NCBI GenBank assembly: GCA_949126835.1
Contig: OX421497.1
Span: 27,352,242 to 27,416,241 of the forward strand
Source of the DNA: Anisus vortex
Taxonomy: Eukaryota; Mollusca; Gastropoda; Planorbidae
DNA length: 64,000 bases
Direction: 5' to 3'
Made by a program: the position numbers and the translations under genes
Shown: piece after piece, positions 43,697-55,350 of the stretch
How positions within the stretch are numbered: position 1 is the stretch's first letter
Layout of the letters: each line of letters begins with the position of its first letter
Notes under the pieces: model-generated
Told to the model about the DNA's origin: nothing
The model's database searches: none
What the model saw: only the letters and a program-made list of their open reading frames with translations

Positions 43697-43743
43697 GATA
43701 ATGAATCTACAAATTAAATAAGGAATAAATACTATATAATTAC

Positions 43744-43862
43744 CGACGTGGAAATATCCAATGGACACAAAGCAAAAGGCAATTATTGAAGCAAAGAGCA
43801 AGGTCTTAGACATTTTGAACGTTTTTAAATGATTACAGGAGTCTTTTTAGGTTTTGCGTTAT
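43744..43862 (-). CDS. Exon 1 of secreted peptide gene: signal peptide
   Basis: ATG at 43813-43811, with A at -3, opens 23 codons plus one base before a GTAATT donor. The peptide starts 'MSKTLLFASIIAFCF', a Lys followed by a hydrophobic core, as in a cleaved signal peptide. The phase left at the donor (one base) fits exon 2, which begins with two bases before its first full codon. Upstream, TTATTCTTTCCAG ending at 43863 is a strong acceptor, so a 5' untranslated exon may lie further upstream. Intron 1 is 2.7 kb and holds a LINE tail, an inverted-repeat element and a tRNA-like piece. The donor is weaker than consensus. Confidence 0.6.
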
Positions 43863-44194
43863 CTGGAAAGAATAATTACAATAAATTCAGTTATATTTTT
43901 GAAATGACTAAAAATTTTTGAGATGGTTGAATTACCAATTGGCTTATATTTTATTGCGAGCGGTGATTGACCATCAGGGCATGCCATGCTCTCTGACCAA
44001 CCATAGTCTTTGACCTGCAAATGTGTATACGTATACAGCATTCGAAGTAATCAATACATCGTCTAGAACTTCCTACCTACCTTCCTACAGCTTTCCCTAT
44101 GCTTCACTTATTCTCTATCTCTCTTTCTCTCCCACCTCTATCTCTCATGCTTTTTTATTTTTCTGTCATTTTGAGCGTATCTAATACTACGTAT

Positions 44195-44338
44195 ATACGG
44201 TGCCAAGTTAGAAAGGCCCTAGGTACATACAAGATATCTAATAAGCTTATTACTCACACTGGACACGGTGCCAAGTTAGAAAGGCCCTAGGTAGGCTACA
44301 TACAAGATATCTAATAAGCTTATTACTCACACTGGAGA
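44195..44338. repeat. 68-bp repeat, two units, before composite copy 2
   Basis: Two units of the family filling 1-1195. As there, the last unit changes directly into the RT remnant at GGTGGCAGAGCGAA. Confidence 0.93.
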
Positions 44339-44340
44339 CG

Positions 44341-45860
44341 GTGGCAGAGCGAAGCTCTTCTAAGAAGGGAAAGGATACGGGACGAGCAGACGGCAACATG
44401 TCAATTTCTCTAATTCCGTGTTTTGGAAAGGTAGCTGACCGGAAGCATGTGAGTTACCTAAAAGATAACGAGCACACCACCCCATCGCATGTTGGTTTTC
44501 GATCGGGAAACTCGATGGATCAGGTGACGCTCTATGTACGGAGGATGGCAGTAGCATTTCAGCGAAATGAATCTACATTGGCAGTACTCCTAGATTTTTT
44601 AAACAGCCCTATGGCATGGTCAGGCCACCTGGCTTGTTTAATCTACAGGGTGTGTGCGTCATATCTAGCTTGTATAGTTGAGTTAGTGGTAGTTTTTATT
44701 TGTCTTATCCTACAGTTGCAACTCGTTTTGAAAGTGCGATATCTCGAAAAGGCACAGCGGAGCAAAGACTGCCACAAGGTACGGTCCTCTCGTGTACATG
44801 ATTCAACGACCTACCGGACTATCTATGATGCTGTCACAAATCTGTTTTTTGTTTTGGAAATGAGAGAGGGATACGTATGCTCTCAAGTGGTAACTAAAGA
44901 AGGATTTTATTTAATTGCTTTGCTGAAATGTGGAAGATTGTGGTCTTGGAATGGTAAAAGGCGGATGCCAATGCATTTTATTATGCACTACACTTTAAGC
45001 CTGGGCTGAGAGATTGAACTACTGTGGGGCCGCAAGCCCCTTCGGAAGAGAGTGCTACCTCCTCCACACATTTCTTTCTATCTATCATAAGTTCGAAAGC
45101 GCTTGATTGATCCCATGAACAGAGAACACATAGCAGCCCGGCTAAGCTGCTTGCTGTCGCCCTCGCAGCGGTACGATCCTGTTCGCTTGCTTCAAAGAAT
45201 TTACTGTTGGAAGTGCCACCAGTGACGTTAAGACGCGTGCTGATCCATGATGGGTGGGTACCAAATGAGAAGAGTTGTCAGGGCCTTGTAGTGTTTTTTG
45301 TAAATACTAGACATAGGTGGGTTCCATCGGGGCAGCCAGGACATGGTATAAAGATGGGTCGGAGGTGGTAGCCAATTCCAACGACTATCTCGCTCGCTAT
45401 TGGTTAATTTAGACCTAATTTCTGGGTACGGACTGAAGGTAACCAGTGGATACTGAGTCATATTATAGATGCCTTTGGAAACGAGATAGTAGACTTCATT
45501 GACAAGCAAGGGTCTATGGAAACCGCTCTTAGCCAAATGTGCTCATTCGTGAGTAGGAGACTGAACAGAGGGTACACAAACTGGGACAAATCTGACAAGA
45601 GCTGAGGTGTGTGGCAAAGAAGAATCGAGCTGACTTGTGAACGAGGTTCTACATAAGGGAACAGTTAACAATTGCAGAGTTTCTAACTGGGCACTGTCCG
45701 AAAGGGGCTTTCTTTAGTTTGGCTTATTCCACACCTTGCTTCGCAGTAGCGAAAACGTAAGGATAAAGAATAAACTGTCCAGTCGAGATCAGAGTTGATC
45801 TAAACAGCCAAACTTCCGCGAAGATCCATTATGGTGATTGCCTATCTTGTGTGATAGAAA
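44341..45860 (+). pseudogene. Composite copy 2: degraded I/Jockey-like LINE
   Basis: The 222-codon frame at 44341-45009 starts with RT sequence resembling 'ISLxxCFGKVxER' and 'HxGFRSGNSMDQVTLYV', followed by 'LAVLLDF'. It then drifts through indels: the family's FADD region is replaced by 'TIYDAVTNLFFVLE' from another frame. Further on there is an RNase H-like 'GNEIVDFIDKQGSMETALSQ' (about 45478-45537) and an 'IAEFLTGHCPKGAFFSLAY' tail motif (45673-45727). It is collinear with 1196-1730 plus 5035-5860, but lacks the MITE and hAT insertions. The start at 44341 is inside an RT domain, so the ATG is not a true start. Confidence 0.75.
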
Positions 45861-46084
45861 GATATCCAGTTTCCTTTTCTCAATTTAAAAAATGGGCTTC
45901 ATGTCTGGCCCCGATGGACTAATAATAACATACTAAAACTGTAATTGTATTCTTATCTTTCTCATTCTATTCCCTGGCGTTTTAGCGGTAAAAGAAATAT
46001 ACTAAAATAATATAGACAAAAAAATAATTCCTCACTGTTCACCTGCATTTTCGACATATGACTGAAATATTGTCCAATATTATC

Positions 46085-46965
46085 TTCATAGAAAAAAACC
46101 ATGCAAGAAACCCTCAATGACTACCACACATCCATCTCCATTGGTGGAAGACCCTAATGCAATTTAAGATTTGCTGATGATATTGACCTAATGGCCGGAG
46201 CATTAAAGAACTACAAGAGCTCGCAGACAGGCTTGAAGATAGAGCAGGGGCATACGGAATGGAGATAAGCTCAGAAATAAATCAAAGTAATTATCAACAC
46301 CACAGATGCAAGAAGTGCAAACACCATAATGAACCAACAACAACTAGAAGAGGTAAAGAATTTTAAATGTCCGTAGTCGTAAGCTGTGAGGCAGAAATTC
46401 TACATAGGATTTATTAGGCAATTGCGGCAATGGCTAGATTAAACAGAATCTGGTCCGGCAAAAGCATTAGTCTCCCAACAAAGCCCAGGCTTCACAGAAC
46501 CCTTGTGAAAACTATTGTTCTGTACTGATGTGCGACCTGGACACTGCTAGCAGCCACTGAAAACAAATTGCAGCATTCGAAATTAAATGTATGAGCAAAA
46601 TATTTCAAATGTCTTCCTCAGAACACAGGACTATTGGGTGTGTCTGGGATAGACTATCATCAATTGCGGGCCCTTAAGAAACCATAAACACAACAATAAA
46701 GCGGCGCAGGCTGACTTGGTTTGGTCATGTGGTGCGGCATAATAACCTGCCAAAAACCCTCCTTTAAGGCAGTGTAGAAGGTGGACATCGGAGAGACCGT
46801 CAGGGGAAATGCTGATTCGGCAATATAAACGATTTGACAAAGCCGAAAATTGCTGAACTAGTGACGGCGGCTCAAGATTGGCAAAAATGGAGAAAGATGA
46901 CTGCTGAGGTGTCCATTCGCTCTCCCCAGCGACCACAACGGTCAAGGGTCTGATAATAATGATGA
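46085..46965 (+). pseudogene. LINE-C fragment inserted in composite copy 2
   Basis: Pieces include 'LRFADDIDLMAG' (RT catalytic Asp pair) near 46165, 'RRLTWFGHVVRHNNLPKTLL' near 46700 and 'GSVEGGHRRDRQGKC' through 'KWRKMTAEVSIRSPQRPQRS' to about 46945, with a TGATAATAATGATGATG tail. It has many stops. Composite copy 1 lacks this segment at the matching place (about 6160), so it inserted after the duplication. It is related to 43490-43696. Confidence 0.8.
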
Positions 46966-46974
46966 TGAACAATT

Positions 46975-47840
46975 ATTTTAAGAATATTTTGTGCTGAATA
47001 GACAAACCAAATATGGCTTGTGCTGGATTAGATAAACTAAGTAGTTTGTGCTATAATAGACTAAACAAGTATTTTGTGCCGGAAGAGACTGAACAAGTAG
47101 TTTGTGCTAAAATAGAAAAAAAAACAAGTAGTTTGTGCTGGAATAGACTAAAAAAGTGGTTTGTGCTGAAATAGACTAACGAAATATAGTTTATGATGGG
47201 ATAGACTAATGAAAGTAGTTTGTGCTAGAATAGAATAACTAAATAGTATGTGATGGAATAGACTAAACAAGCATAGTTTGTGCCGGAATAGTCTAATCAA
47301 GCATAGTTTGTGATGGAATAGACTAAACAAGTAATTTGTGATAGTATAGACAAATTAAGTATAGTTCGGGCTCGAAAAGACTAACCAAGTATAGTTTTTG
47401 CTACAATAGACTAACCAAGTAGTTTGTGCTGGAATAAACTAATCTGTAATCAAGTATAGTTTGTGCTAGAATAGACTAATTTAAGAAGTTTGTGGTGGAA
47501 TAGACTAAACATGTATAGATTGTGCTGTAATAGACTAACCAAGTAGTTTGTGCTGGAATAGACTAAACAAGTAGTTTGTGATGAAATAGACTAACCAAGT
47601 AGTTTGTGCTGGAATAGACTAACCAAGTAGTTTGTGCTGGAATAGACTAAACAAGTAAGCTGTGCTGGAATAGGCTAAACAAGTAGTTTGTGATGAAATA
47701 GACTAACCAAGTAGTTTATGCTGGAATAGACTAAACAAGTATAGTTTGTGTTGGAATAGACTAATCAAATATATTTTGTGATGGAATAGACTAACGAAAG
47801 TAGTTTGTGCTAGAATAGAACAACTAAAAAGTTTGCGTAG
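46975..47840. repeat. Expanded 28-bp tandem array, copy 2
   Basis: About 30 imperfect copies of a unit close to AGTTTGTGCTGGAATAGACT plus AAACAAGT, with 28- and 30-bp length variants. The homologous array in composite copy 1 has only about eight. Confidence 0.93.
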
Positions 47841-49764
47841 TAATAGATTGATTAGGCTTTACGAAACTCACCTATTAGGCGTTAAGCAACAGATGCAAAG
47901 CGACTTTGGTTGGAGACTGCGACTACTGTCTTTGATTCCCATCTGTTCCAAGCTTCATTCGTATAATTTAAACCACTTATGAGATTAGTCAACGTGTAAT
48001 CTTGAAGATTTCGTCCAGTATAGCAGCTTATCTAAAGTAGCTTTACTGCGTCGACGGTATAGGTTTATTCACACAAGTCGCTTGATCGTAAATTGCATGT
48101 CGTTAAGTTTAACAACATTGAAAATGCTTTTTATAATATAATAGAATAAGTCAAAACACTAAGTGAATACTGGCACTAATATAATTAATTAGTGAAATGA
48201 ATGTTACATAGATTACTGGTTTCTTCAACAAATTCGTAAATATTGTATCTCCATAATATAGTTTATTTGCTTTTAACTAGAACGAAGGGATATATATGAC
48301 GAGCTTATTTTCAAAACTCAGTATGTGCCATTTGAAAAAAACGGAGCTAATACATGTTTTTTTGTAATACAGTAATTAGATAAGATAAGAATGGGCACTT
48401 CTTATAGCGCTTCTATCCATGCTATTAAATTGGCATGCTCAGTGCGCTCTATGTGTTACATAATTGCAATGGCAGATGTATTAGCCGATAATGAGAAAAG
48501 GTCTTTAAGTTCTTTTCAAAAGAATAAACTAACATGTTTTCTTCTGTTTTAGGCCTAATACGATGCATATTTTTTATTAATTTTTTGTCTAAAAGTAAAT
48601 TTATTTACTAATCGCGTTATTGACAAGTTTTAAAGATTTGCATATATGGTGAACCTAAACGTTGCTTTTCAAAACCTTCGTTAATTTACTAACAAAACTG
48701 CCCTTGTGCTGCGATCCTTGTTGGGTCTGTTTCAAAGTTTAGGACTTTTGCCTCTGTTACGAAACGTAAATCCCCTACATTGTATTGTTAATAAACCAAC
48801 CAAATCATTTAAGCGAATGGCGTTTAAACGATATAAAATATTTCTAAGCTCAAGGTTTCCCCCGGGTTTTTTCTAACCTAAATAGAGCATTGTTGTTTTT
48901 TTATTAACCTCGATAAAAACATGAACTGCCCATGCACATACAGCGTGTCAAGGCCGTCCGGTCTCTCCTTATTTTGTTAGAGCATTATTGCTTGTCAATC
49001 TGATCACGCAGTCAACACGCGAGCTCGATTGAAATACTCGTGTAACTAAGCTGGCTGGATTTTCCAACCATTGACCCATAATATATTTCTACGCGATTCG
49101 GACATTTTTAGTTTAGTTCTTGGCGTACAGTCGATCGGATAACATCTAAGATTCTGAGTCTCTGAGTATCGTTTCTATTTGATTTGTATTATGGAATATT
49201 CTGTATTATTCTACTATTAGCTACAATGCTATATGTTCATTGAAGATATTCATTACTAATTGGAATATGTGTATTTCTTGATTGTGTATATAATATTACT
49301 TGGATTCCTACTGGATTGATTTAGTAATTTAAACCAAATTTATCGTTGCTTTCTACACAACTTGGTTAACGTCAATATATCAAAGTTATATACATGTGTG
49401 TATGTGTAGTATTTATACAACTATTTTAATAATCTACACTACAACTCAACATCGAGGTTCTTGCTGTATAATATGAGCCACACAAATAATTATACATGAA
49501 GTAAAATCAACTGAAAACTCTAAAACTACGTTATGTGAATTGTCAGGGGATTATTAGAACCAGGAATACTCTAGACAACTACAAACAAACTTCAGAATGA
49601 GATAATAAGATCTTCACTAAATACAAGGATACTCACACTAATAATAACAATACTATAACTATTATTTTCATAAACTGAATGGGGGCTCTAGCCGTAATAA
49701 CATTAAAAATTATAATGATACTTGTGTGATATAAATGGAAGGTCTCATCCATGATTTACTATAG
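47841..49764. other. Composite flank, then unassigned AT-rich sequence
   Basis: The 47850-48340 part aligns with 6720-7230. At 48380-48450 there is GGGCACTTCTTATAGCGCTT followed by GGCATGCTCAGTGCGCTC, which looks like a piece of a SINE-type repeat. No gene was recognised in the remainder. Confidence 0.5.
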
Positions 49765-50125
49765 TGAATAAATCGCCTTGTAATACCTCCAAGTCAGTTT
49801 CCACCGTTCTTCTCCATGTTTCCTTTGGTCTGCCTTTCGACCTTGTTTTTCTCCGGGGGGGGGGAGTTCAATCTTAGGACTATCCTGGGGAGAGAGTCAG
49901 CTGAGATTCTGCAGACGTGTCAGCAAGGACGTTGGTATGGCTGGGACCGTTCCCACCCTCTCTATAATCCTATAGGGGCAGGGCTGTCTAAAAGCACAAG
50001 CTCGATCGTCTCTTTAGCTTTTCTGCAAATGTGCCTAAACCTGCCGAAAATAGGCAGTGCATTGTGCCAAAGTGAGAAACTGTTGCCTGATCTCTTCTGT
50101 GGAGCAACTCTTTGCCAGCTAAGTT
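49765..50125 (-). pseudogene. LINE C-terminal fragments
   Basis: The minus strand at 49860-49765 reads 'RKTRSKGRPKETWRRTVETD', a typical RTE-like C-terminus. Just upstream, 50120-50000 reads 'LAGKELLHRRDQATVSHFGT', which resembles the RNase H-linked tail of I/Jockey-like elements. The two pieces are probably from different LINEs. Both are dead. Confidence 0.6.
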
Positions 50126-50494
50126 AAAATTTAGAATTAAGAGGATGCATAGGCTAATCCATAGGCTATAACGCGCTTAGCTGATAAAATCTCTTAATCA
50201 GATTTACAATTTGTTTACATGTTAGTGGTTATTGTTATTCACCTTTTGTTCAGGATCGACTAACAATCCTTATAATAATTAGGGTTCAGTGTGAATCCGT
50301 TGGTTAAGGGCAACCGATGAGTGATCTGGGCTATATAATGCATATGCACTGCCTCCGATGGATGCCTAGGCACATACCTTACCTCTTTGTTAAAAGGCGT
50401 GAGTAAACCAAGGGCAGGGAAGCGAGTAGGAAGAGATTTTAAAAAATATATTTCTTAACCAATATGTATAATTTTTAGACAGTACTCTATATCA

Positions 50495-50550
50495 GGGGTG
50501 GGCAAAGTACGACACGCGGGCCGCAATACTGCAAGGCGACACATATAAAA
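50495..50550. mobile_element. Isolated hAT element end
   Basis: CAGGGGTGGGCAAAGTACG followed by CGCGGGCCGC is a typical hAT left end. No partner end or transposase was found nearby. Confidence 0.5.
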
Positions 50551-50699
50551 CATTATAGAATCAATCAAGAATACCATGTGCCTAGGGGTAGGCTAGATAC
50601 GCCGTGTATTACTGCAGTTTTTATTTGACGATTATTTTCCGAGCACGTTTTAGTGGCGAAAAATTCTGCAAAATTGCTTATGATTTCAGGATGCACATA

Positions 50700-50810
50700 T
50701 ATTATAAATAAATTTGAACTCGTTCAGAAAAGAGCTGCAATGTTCAATACTAGCGAATATTTACAACTGACAAAAATAACACCAAGAGTTAAATCTCTAA
50801 ATTAGAAACT
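50700..50810 (+). pseudogene. Jockey/CR1-like RT fragment
   Basis: One frame reads 'KFELVQKRAAMFNTSEYLQL' and then 'TKITPRVKSLN', matching 38170-38270 closely. Only this short block is kept. Confidence 0.65.
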
Positions 50811-51073
50811 CTTGAACAGGAGTGGCCACCTTAAGAAACGCGTGAAAAGGTTGGCACGTAGAGTGATTTTAGTGGGACGTGAAATACCTCCAAGAATGAG
50901 ATGCAAACTTTGCAGGTCGAGTGCTTTTCTCAACTGCTCTTATTTTTAGCTTTTGGTTCAGCGTAAAACTGTTAGCAAAGAACACTCAATGACAAGGTGC
51001 TCATCAATTAATACGGACTAATTACATTTAAAATAGTTTTTAGGCTCCTCTTCTTTAAAAAAGCATAAATATT
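50811..51073 (+). mobile_element. hAT remnant related to the one at 25291
   Basis: Starts with GGAGTGGCCACCTTAAGAAACG and shares GGCACG, GTGGGACGTGAAATACCTCC and TTAATACGGACTAATTACAT blocks with 25300-25600. It is more diverged, and its protein is unreadable. Confidence 0.5.
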
Positions 51074-51081
51074 GCCTAATG

Positions 51082-53122
51082 CAGGCGTGTTTAACTCAAG
51101 AAGCACCATGGGCCGCATAAAATACCGTTTACCGGCGGGCCACACCAACAAATCTGAGAAACTCTGTAATCGTATTGAATTATATTATATTAATTTGCAC
51201 GCCAACTACAACGGCTTATTATTAAGCTAACGCACCACAACGCCAAATATAACAATTGTAATCCAACATTTATTTAAGAACATTCAATCATTTGTACACC
51301 TTAATCAGTGCTTTGTCCTGAGGTTTGATGCCTCCTTTTCATGACAATTTTTCGTATATCTGGCTGAAATTTAATTGCAGTTTCCGACCTTCATCAGGGA
51401 TGAGAAGTGTTCATCGGTCAGCCTGTTCTCTGAGAAGTTTTTGTTAATTTTATGTAGGACAATAACTGTTCACACACATAGGTGGAACCGAACATTGCCA
51501 TAATTCTAGTTGAAAACTTTCTGAAGTTTGTAAACTTTTCAGGCTGGTATGAATAGAAGTCAGATATCCCGACTTCTAGATACTTTGCTTTGAGTGTAGA
51601 ATCAGACTGTATTTCTAATAGCTCCATCTGCAAGTTTTCCTCTGTTTTGACAACATGAAAGTTGAATGGTGCCGAGAATAATTTAAAATGGTATTCAAAG
51701 GGTGAGAAATCACTAAATCTTTCCTGGAACTCTTTTGACAATAACTCTATGTGACTCTCATATTTAGCATAGGTAAGTACAGATTCAGCATTGGCCTGTT
51801 TTGTTTTTAGTACTTTGCAGTTAGGAAAATGAATAAAATCACGTGACAACTGTGCCTTTCATAAGCTAAGTTTTGTAATGAAACACTTGATGTCGTCGTA
51901 CAACTGAGTGATGAGTTTGTTTTGCCGTGTAATTTTAAAAAAAGATCACTTAAATGTGCAGTAATGTTCACAGCAAACGCTAGATCCTGGATCCAACTTC
52001 CATCTTTTATTTCATCTGTGTTTCTATATTCCATCTCCAAAAATAAAATAATTTCTGGTCTCAGCAAATAAAATCTGTTCAGCACTTTGTGACACGACAA
52101 CCAACGGACTGCTGTGTAGAATGGAGCATCGGTGAACTGACTATCCATGTCTTCTAACAGCTGACTGAATTGACATTGATTGAGAGCATTGCATTTGATA
52201 AAGTTCACTGTTTTTGTGACCACACTAAACACGTGATTCAATTTTAAAGTCTATGAATACAAATTTTGCTGATGAATAATGCAGTGAAAATGTGCAAATT
52301 TAAATGATGAATCTGGATACGAGTTCTCAATTTTTGTTCGCAACTTGGCAGCAATACCATTATGTATGCCAATCAAATTCGCAGCACCGTCAGTATATAA
52401 ACATACAAGTTTACTCAAATCAAAATCATAGTCATGCAGAATCTGCTCGACTTTTAAAATTTGTCTTCGCTCGCTGTAGTGTCATGCATTGGGATTAGTT
52501 CAATCAGTTGTTCATAAATATTAAATTCATTGTCACAGTTTATAATAAAAACTGCAAGCTGTGCTATTCCACTGGTGTCAACGGTCTGATCAATAGCAAT
52601 AGAAAAATGTTCAAATTTAGATGATGCAGACTTCAAGAGTTGTTTCAAATCATTTGCCACTTCATCAATCCGCCCAGCAACAGTGTTCCTGGTTAACGAA
52701 TTATTCTTAAATAACTGTGTCTTCTGTGAGCACACAATGTCAGCCGTTTTCACAAGGCAATGCTTTACGAAATCTCCTTTACTGTAAGATTTCCCACTCA
52801 TGGCGACCATTCGGCTGAGTTTATAGCTTGCAGTAACGGAAGCGACATTGGCTTGATATATTTTTGTAAAATATGTCTGTTGCTGTATCAAGTTAGCCTT
52901 CAATTCCTTGAGACTTGAAACACGCATTAAGCCCTCATATTTATCGCAGGATCGATGGTTGGTTTCATAATGTCCAGATTTCTGTTTTATACACCCAGTT
53001 TAAGGTATTAAAACTGCAATTTTCGCCATTAAATATGACAATTATAGTATCCTTTGTGCGGGTCGCACACGTTCTTGCAAAGGGCCGCATGCGGCCCGCG
53101 GGCCGCACGTTTGACATACCTG
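51082..53122 (-). mobile_element. Complete hAT DNA transposon (hAT-2)
   Basis: 2041 bp flanked by an identical 8-bp duplication, GCCTAATG (51074-51081 and 53123-53130). The ends are CAGGCGTGTTTAACTC and, inverted, CAGGTATGTCAAACGTG. Subterminal GGGCCGCA and GCGGCCCGCGGGCCGC stretches are like those of hAT-1. The transposase is on the minus strand. It lies against the remnant at 50811-51073. Confidence 0.92.
51418..52990 (-). pseudogene. hAT transposase, GTF2IRD2/BED type, broken
   Basis: Minus-strand order: near 52960 'HYETNH', the His pair closing a BED zinc finger; 52927-52454 with 'LKANLIQQQTYFTKI', 'KSYSKGDFVKHCL' and 'SSKFEHFSIAIDQTVDTSG', which contains a catalytic-Asp region; 52241-51807 with 'FYTAVRWLSCHKVLNRFYLL' and 'DLAFAVNITAHLSDL'; and 51849-51418 with 'FPNCKVLK', 'FSDFSPFEYHFKLFSAPF' and the C-terminal 'MFGSTYVCEQLLSYIK' dimerisation block. 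Two frameshifts separate the three frames. The first Cys pair of the BED finger is not clear. It is better preserved than hAT-1 but not functional. Confidence 0.88.
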
Positions 53123-53130
53123 GCCTAATG

Positions 53131-53529
53131 AATTCTAAAATATTTGTTTTATTATTGTAATAAATATTTGAAGCTTATATACTAGCAATATAATTGTTGA
53201 TATTTTAATTATTAATGTTTTTTGTATCGACTTAAACAATTATGCAGGAAATGTTTATTTACCACTGTTTAACGTAAATTAATTGTACAACTATCATTAC
53301 TGTATAATTGAAATAAATACCACGATGCTAGATTTGAATCAAAAAATATAAATGAATAAGTAGTTATATTACAAAACATAACTTGTTTGGTATCACTATA
53401 GAATCAAGTTTGGAAAGGTTCATTTAATTGAAGGGAGATAATTACCCCGTTTTTATTTGCGTCAATATTTCTAAATGATTTATATTTTTTCTTTATAAAA
53501 AATAAAAAGCTTAAGAACTAGAGTAAATT
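53131..53529. other. AT-rich sequence without a visible gene
   Basis: Nothing recognised. Confidence 0.5.
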
Positions 53530-54279
53530 GCCCCTCACGCAACCAGTCCTTTGGGCAACCACTTGACCTAACTTTCGTTATATGTGTTAAATCAAAAAGA
53601 AAGATAGCAGAATAGGATTTCTTAGGTCTACAATTAAGTTTTCTTAACTTTCGTATCATCTCCTGCCATTCTGGAAGGAGATATTTGCCGTGAAAATTTT
53701 TGAAAAAAAAAAATCACTGTGTGAAAATTTAAGGTTAGTTTTTCTTTATATTTTTCATCATACAATATCATAAGAATACGTTTTTAACATTATAATTAGG
53801 TTATGTAAAGGTGAAATAAGACTGTATACATTAAAAAATGTATAAATTGTAATAGATAAGTCCAATTTCTTGCTGGTTGCACTCAGGGTAGGGCTCGAGA
53901 GTGTGTTGTCACCTGGGCAACCACAATGGTTGCTGTAAGGGAAGTATGCCCTGTGTGCAACCATATTAGTAACGCTACTAGTTTAGACTATAATTAATAC
54001 ATGTATTTACATCTAGAATCTAGATCTTTTCAATATATATGTCTATATAGACCTATGTTTCAATTTTAATAATTGGCTAGGTTTCCATTGTTTTAAAATA
54101 TGGAATAATATAATGTCTTTGAGCTTTAGGCCCTATGGTTTTTTTAAGACCCAAGAAGCATTGCTATAAGCCTTATAAAATGGTGGGATATGCAAGAGAG
54201 AGCCAGCATTTTAAAGGGAACCATTTATTAATGAAGCTAAATGTTAACTGAAGTATATAAACAATCCTTTCCAAAATCC

Positions 54280-54740
54280 ACTAATGGATGGAGACATCAG
54301 AATATTATTGTTGATTGGCTTGAACAGGTAATTGTGCCTAAACAGCTCAGATAGAAAAGCCTATTCTGCTGTTAGTCGATGACGACATTAAAGTCACAAT
54401 TCAATCCATGCTTCTACCTTATGTCAAGACAAGAACATACGATATATAATACTGTATTCCCTATCTGCCCATTCACACACACATCTTGCAGCTGCTAGAT
54501 GTTGGCATTTTCCAAACAATGAAACAAATTGGCAGAAACCTGACAGTAAACTAAATGAAGCTGGAATTTCACCAAGCGTACGTTTGGCATTGTCTCGCCC
54601 CTAAAGCATTCAAAGTCAGTAAGCTATACTCATTGAATTCAACAAACATAAGCTATCAGAAAGTACTGCCAAACATGACTATGTGGGACATCAGACACAA
54701 CACTGCCTGATAGGGCATCAACAACCCAAAACAGCCTCCA
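54280..54740 (+). pseudogene. pogo/Tigger-like DDE transposase remnant
   Basis: Frames contain 'THILQLLDVGIFQTMKQIGR' (about 54474-54533), which resembles the 'THxLQPLDVGVFxPLKxxW' block in DDE_1 (pogo/Tigger/jerky) transposases. A weak 'LLVDDD' lies before it, where 'LLVDGHxSH' is expected. Downstream 'ISPSVRLALS' and 'KHKLSESTAKHDY' are in plausible positions. Stops and shifts abound. Confidence 0.55.
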
Positions 54741-54864
54741 TCAGCCATGAAGCATTCCTGTCTGACTAGAAACCATCATCATAGTGGTGCCTTTATAAAA
54801 CATATCGGCATCAAGCACACACCCTGTGCAAGAACATATTTTAAAATATCTTTTAAAAACGGAC

Positions 54865-55015
54865 GACCGCACATTTCTTCCTCCCCACCGAGGTTGCCCT
54901 CGCCTGTACTGTCCTCCGTGCGTTTGTCCAAAGGTGTATTCTTAATGGGAGCGTATCGTTGGTTTACACACTTATCCAGATTTGAGACCGATGGGTACAG
55001 AAGTGTGTGCCAGAA
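54865..55015 (+). repeat. GC-rich repeat family A, partial copy
   Basis: Shares TTCTTCCTCCCCACCGAG, GGTGTATTCTTAATGGGAGC and GACCGATGGGTACAGAAGTG with the copies at 23504 and 60955. The 5' half is missing. Confidence 0.75.
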
Positions 55016-55094
55016 CCAAAACCCCCATCTTTTACCGGACAAGACACTTGTCCTGATGACATTGCATCAAATTTAAAGACAACATCATTCAACT

Positions 55095-55350
55095 TCATGA
55101 ATTGTCCTTTGGGTTCCTTGTAGAACATAAGGCCTCCGTGAAAACATACCACTCTCTACGGACTCTTGTCAGTCGTTTTAATTCTTCCTATCTCTCTCCA
55201 GTTCGTCCAGCTTCACCCATCATGCTTCGTCTCTATGTGTGCTTATGTCTTCATCTTTGCCGTTTGCCCTGGGGGTTCCACTCTAGGACCTGTCTAACTC
55301 AGATGTTGCTACCTTTCCTGGCTGTGTGTCCAATCCATCGCCACTTTCTT
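55095..55350 (-). pseudogene. LINE C-terminal fragment
   Basis: One minus-strand frame gives 'KWRWIGHTARKGSNI', a stop, 'VRQVLEWNPQGKRQR', a stop, and later 'RVRREWYVFTEALC' ending near 55098. This matches the C-terminus of the LINE at 57349. It carries four stops and is 5'-truncated. Confidence 0.7.
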
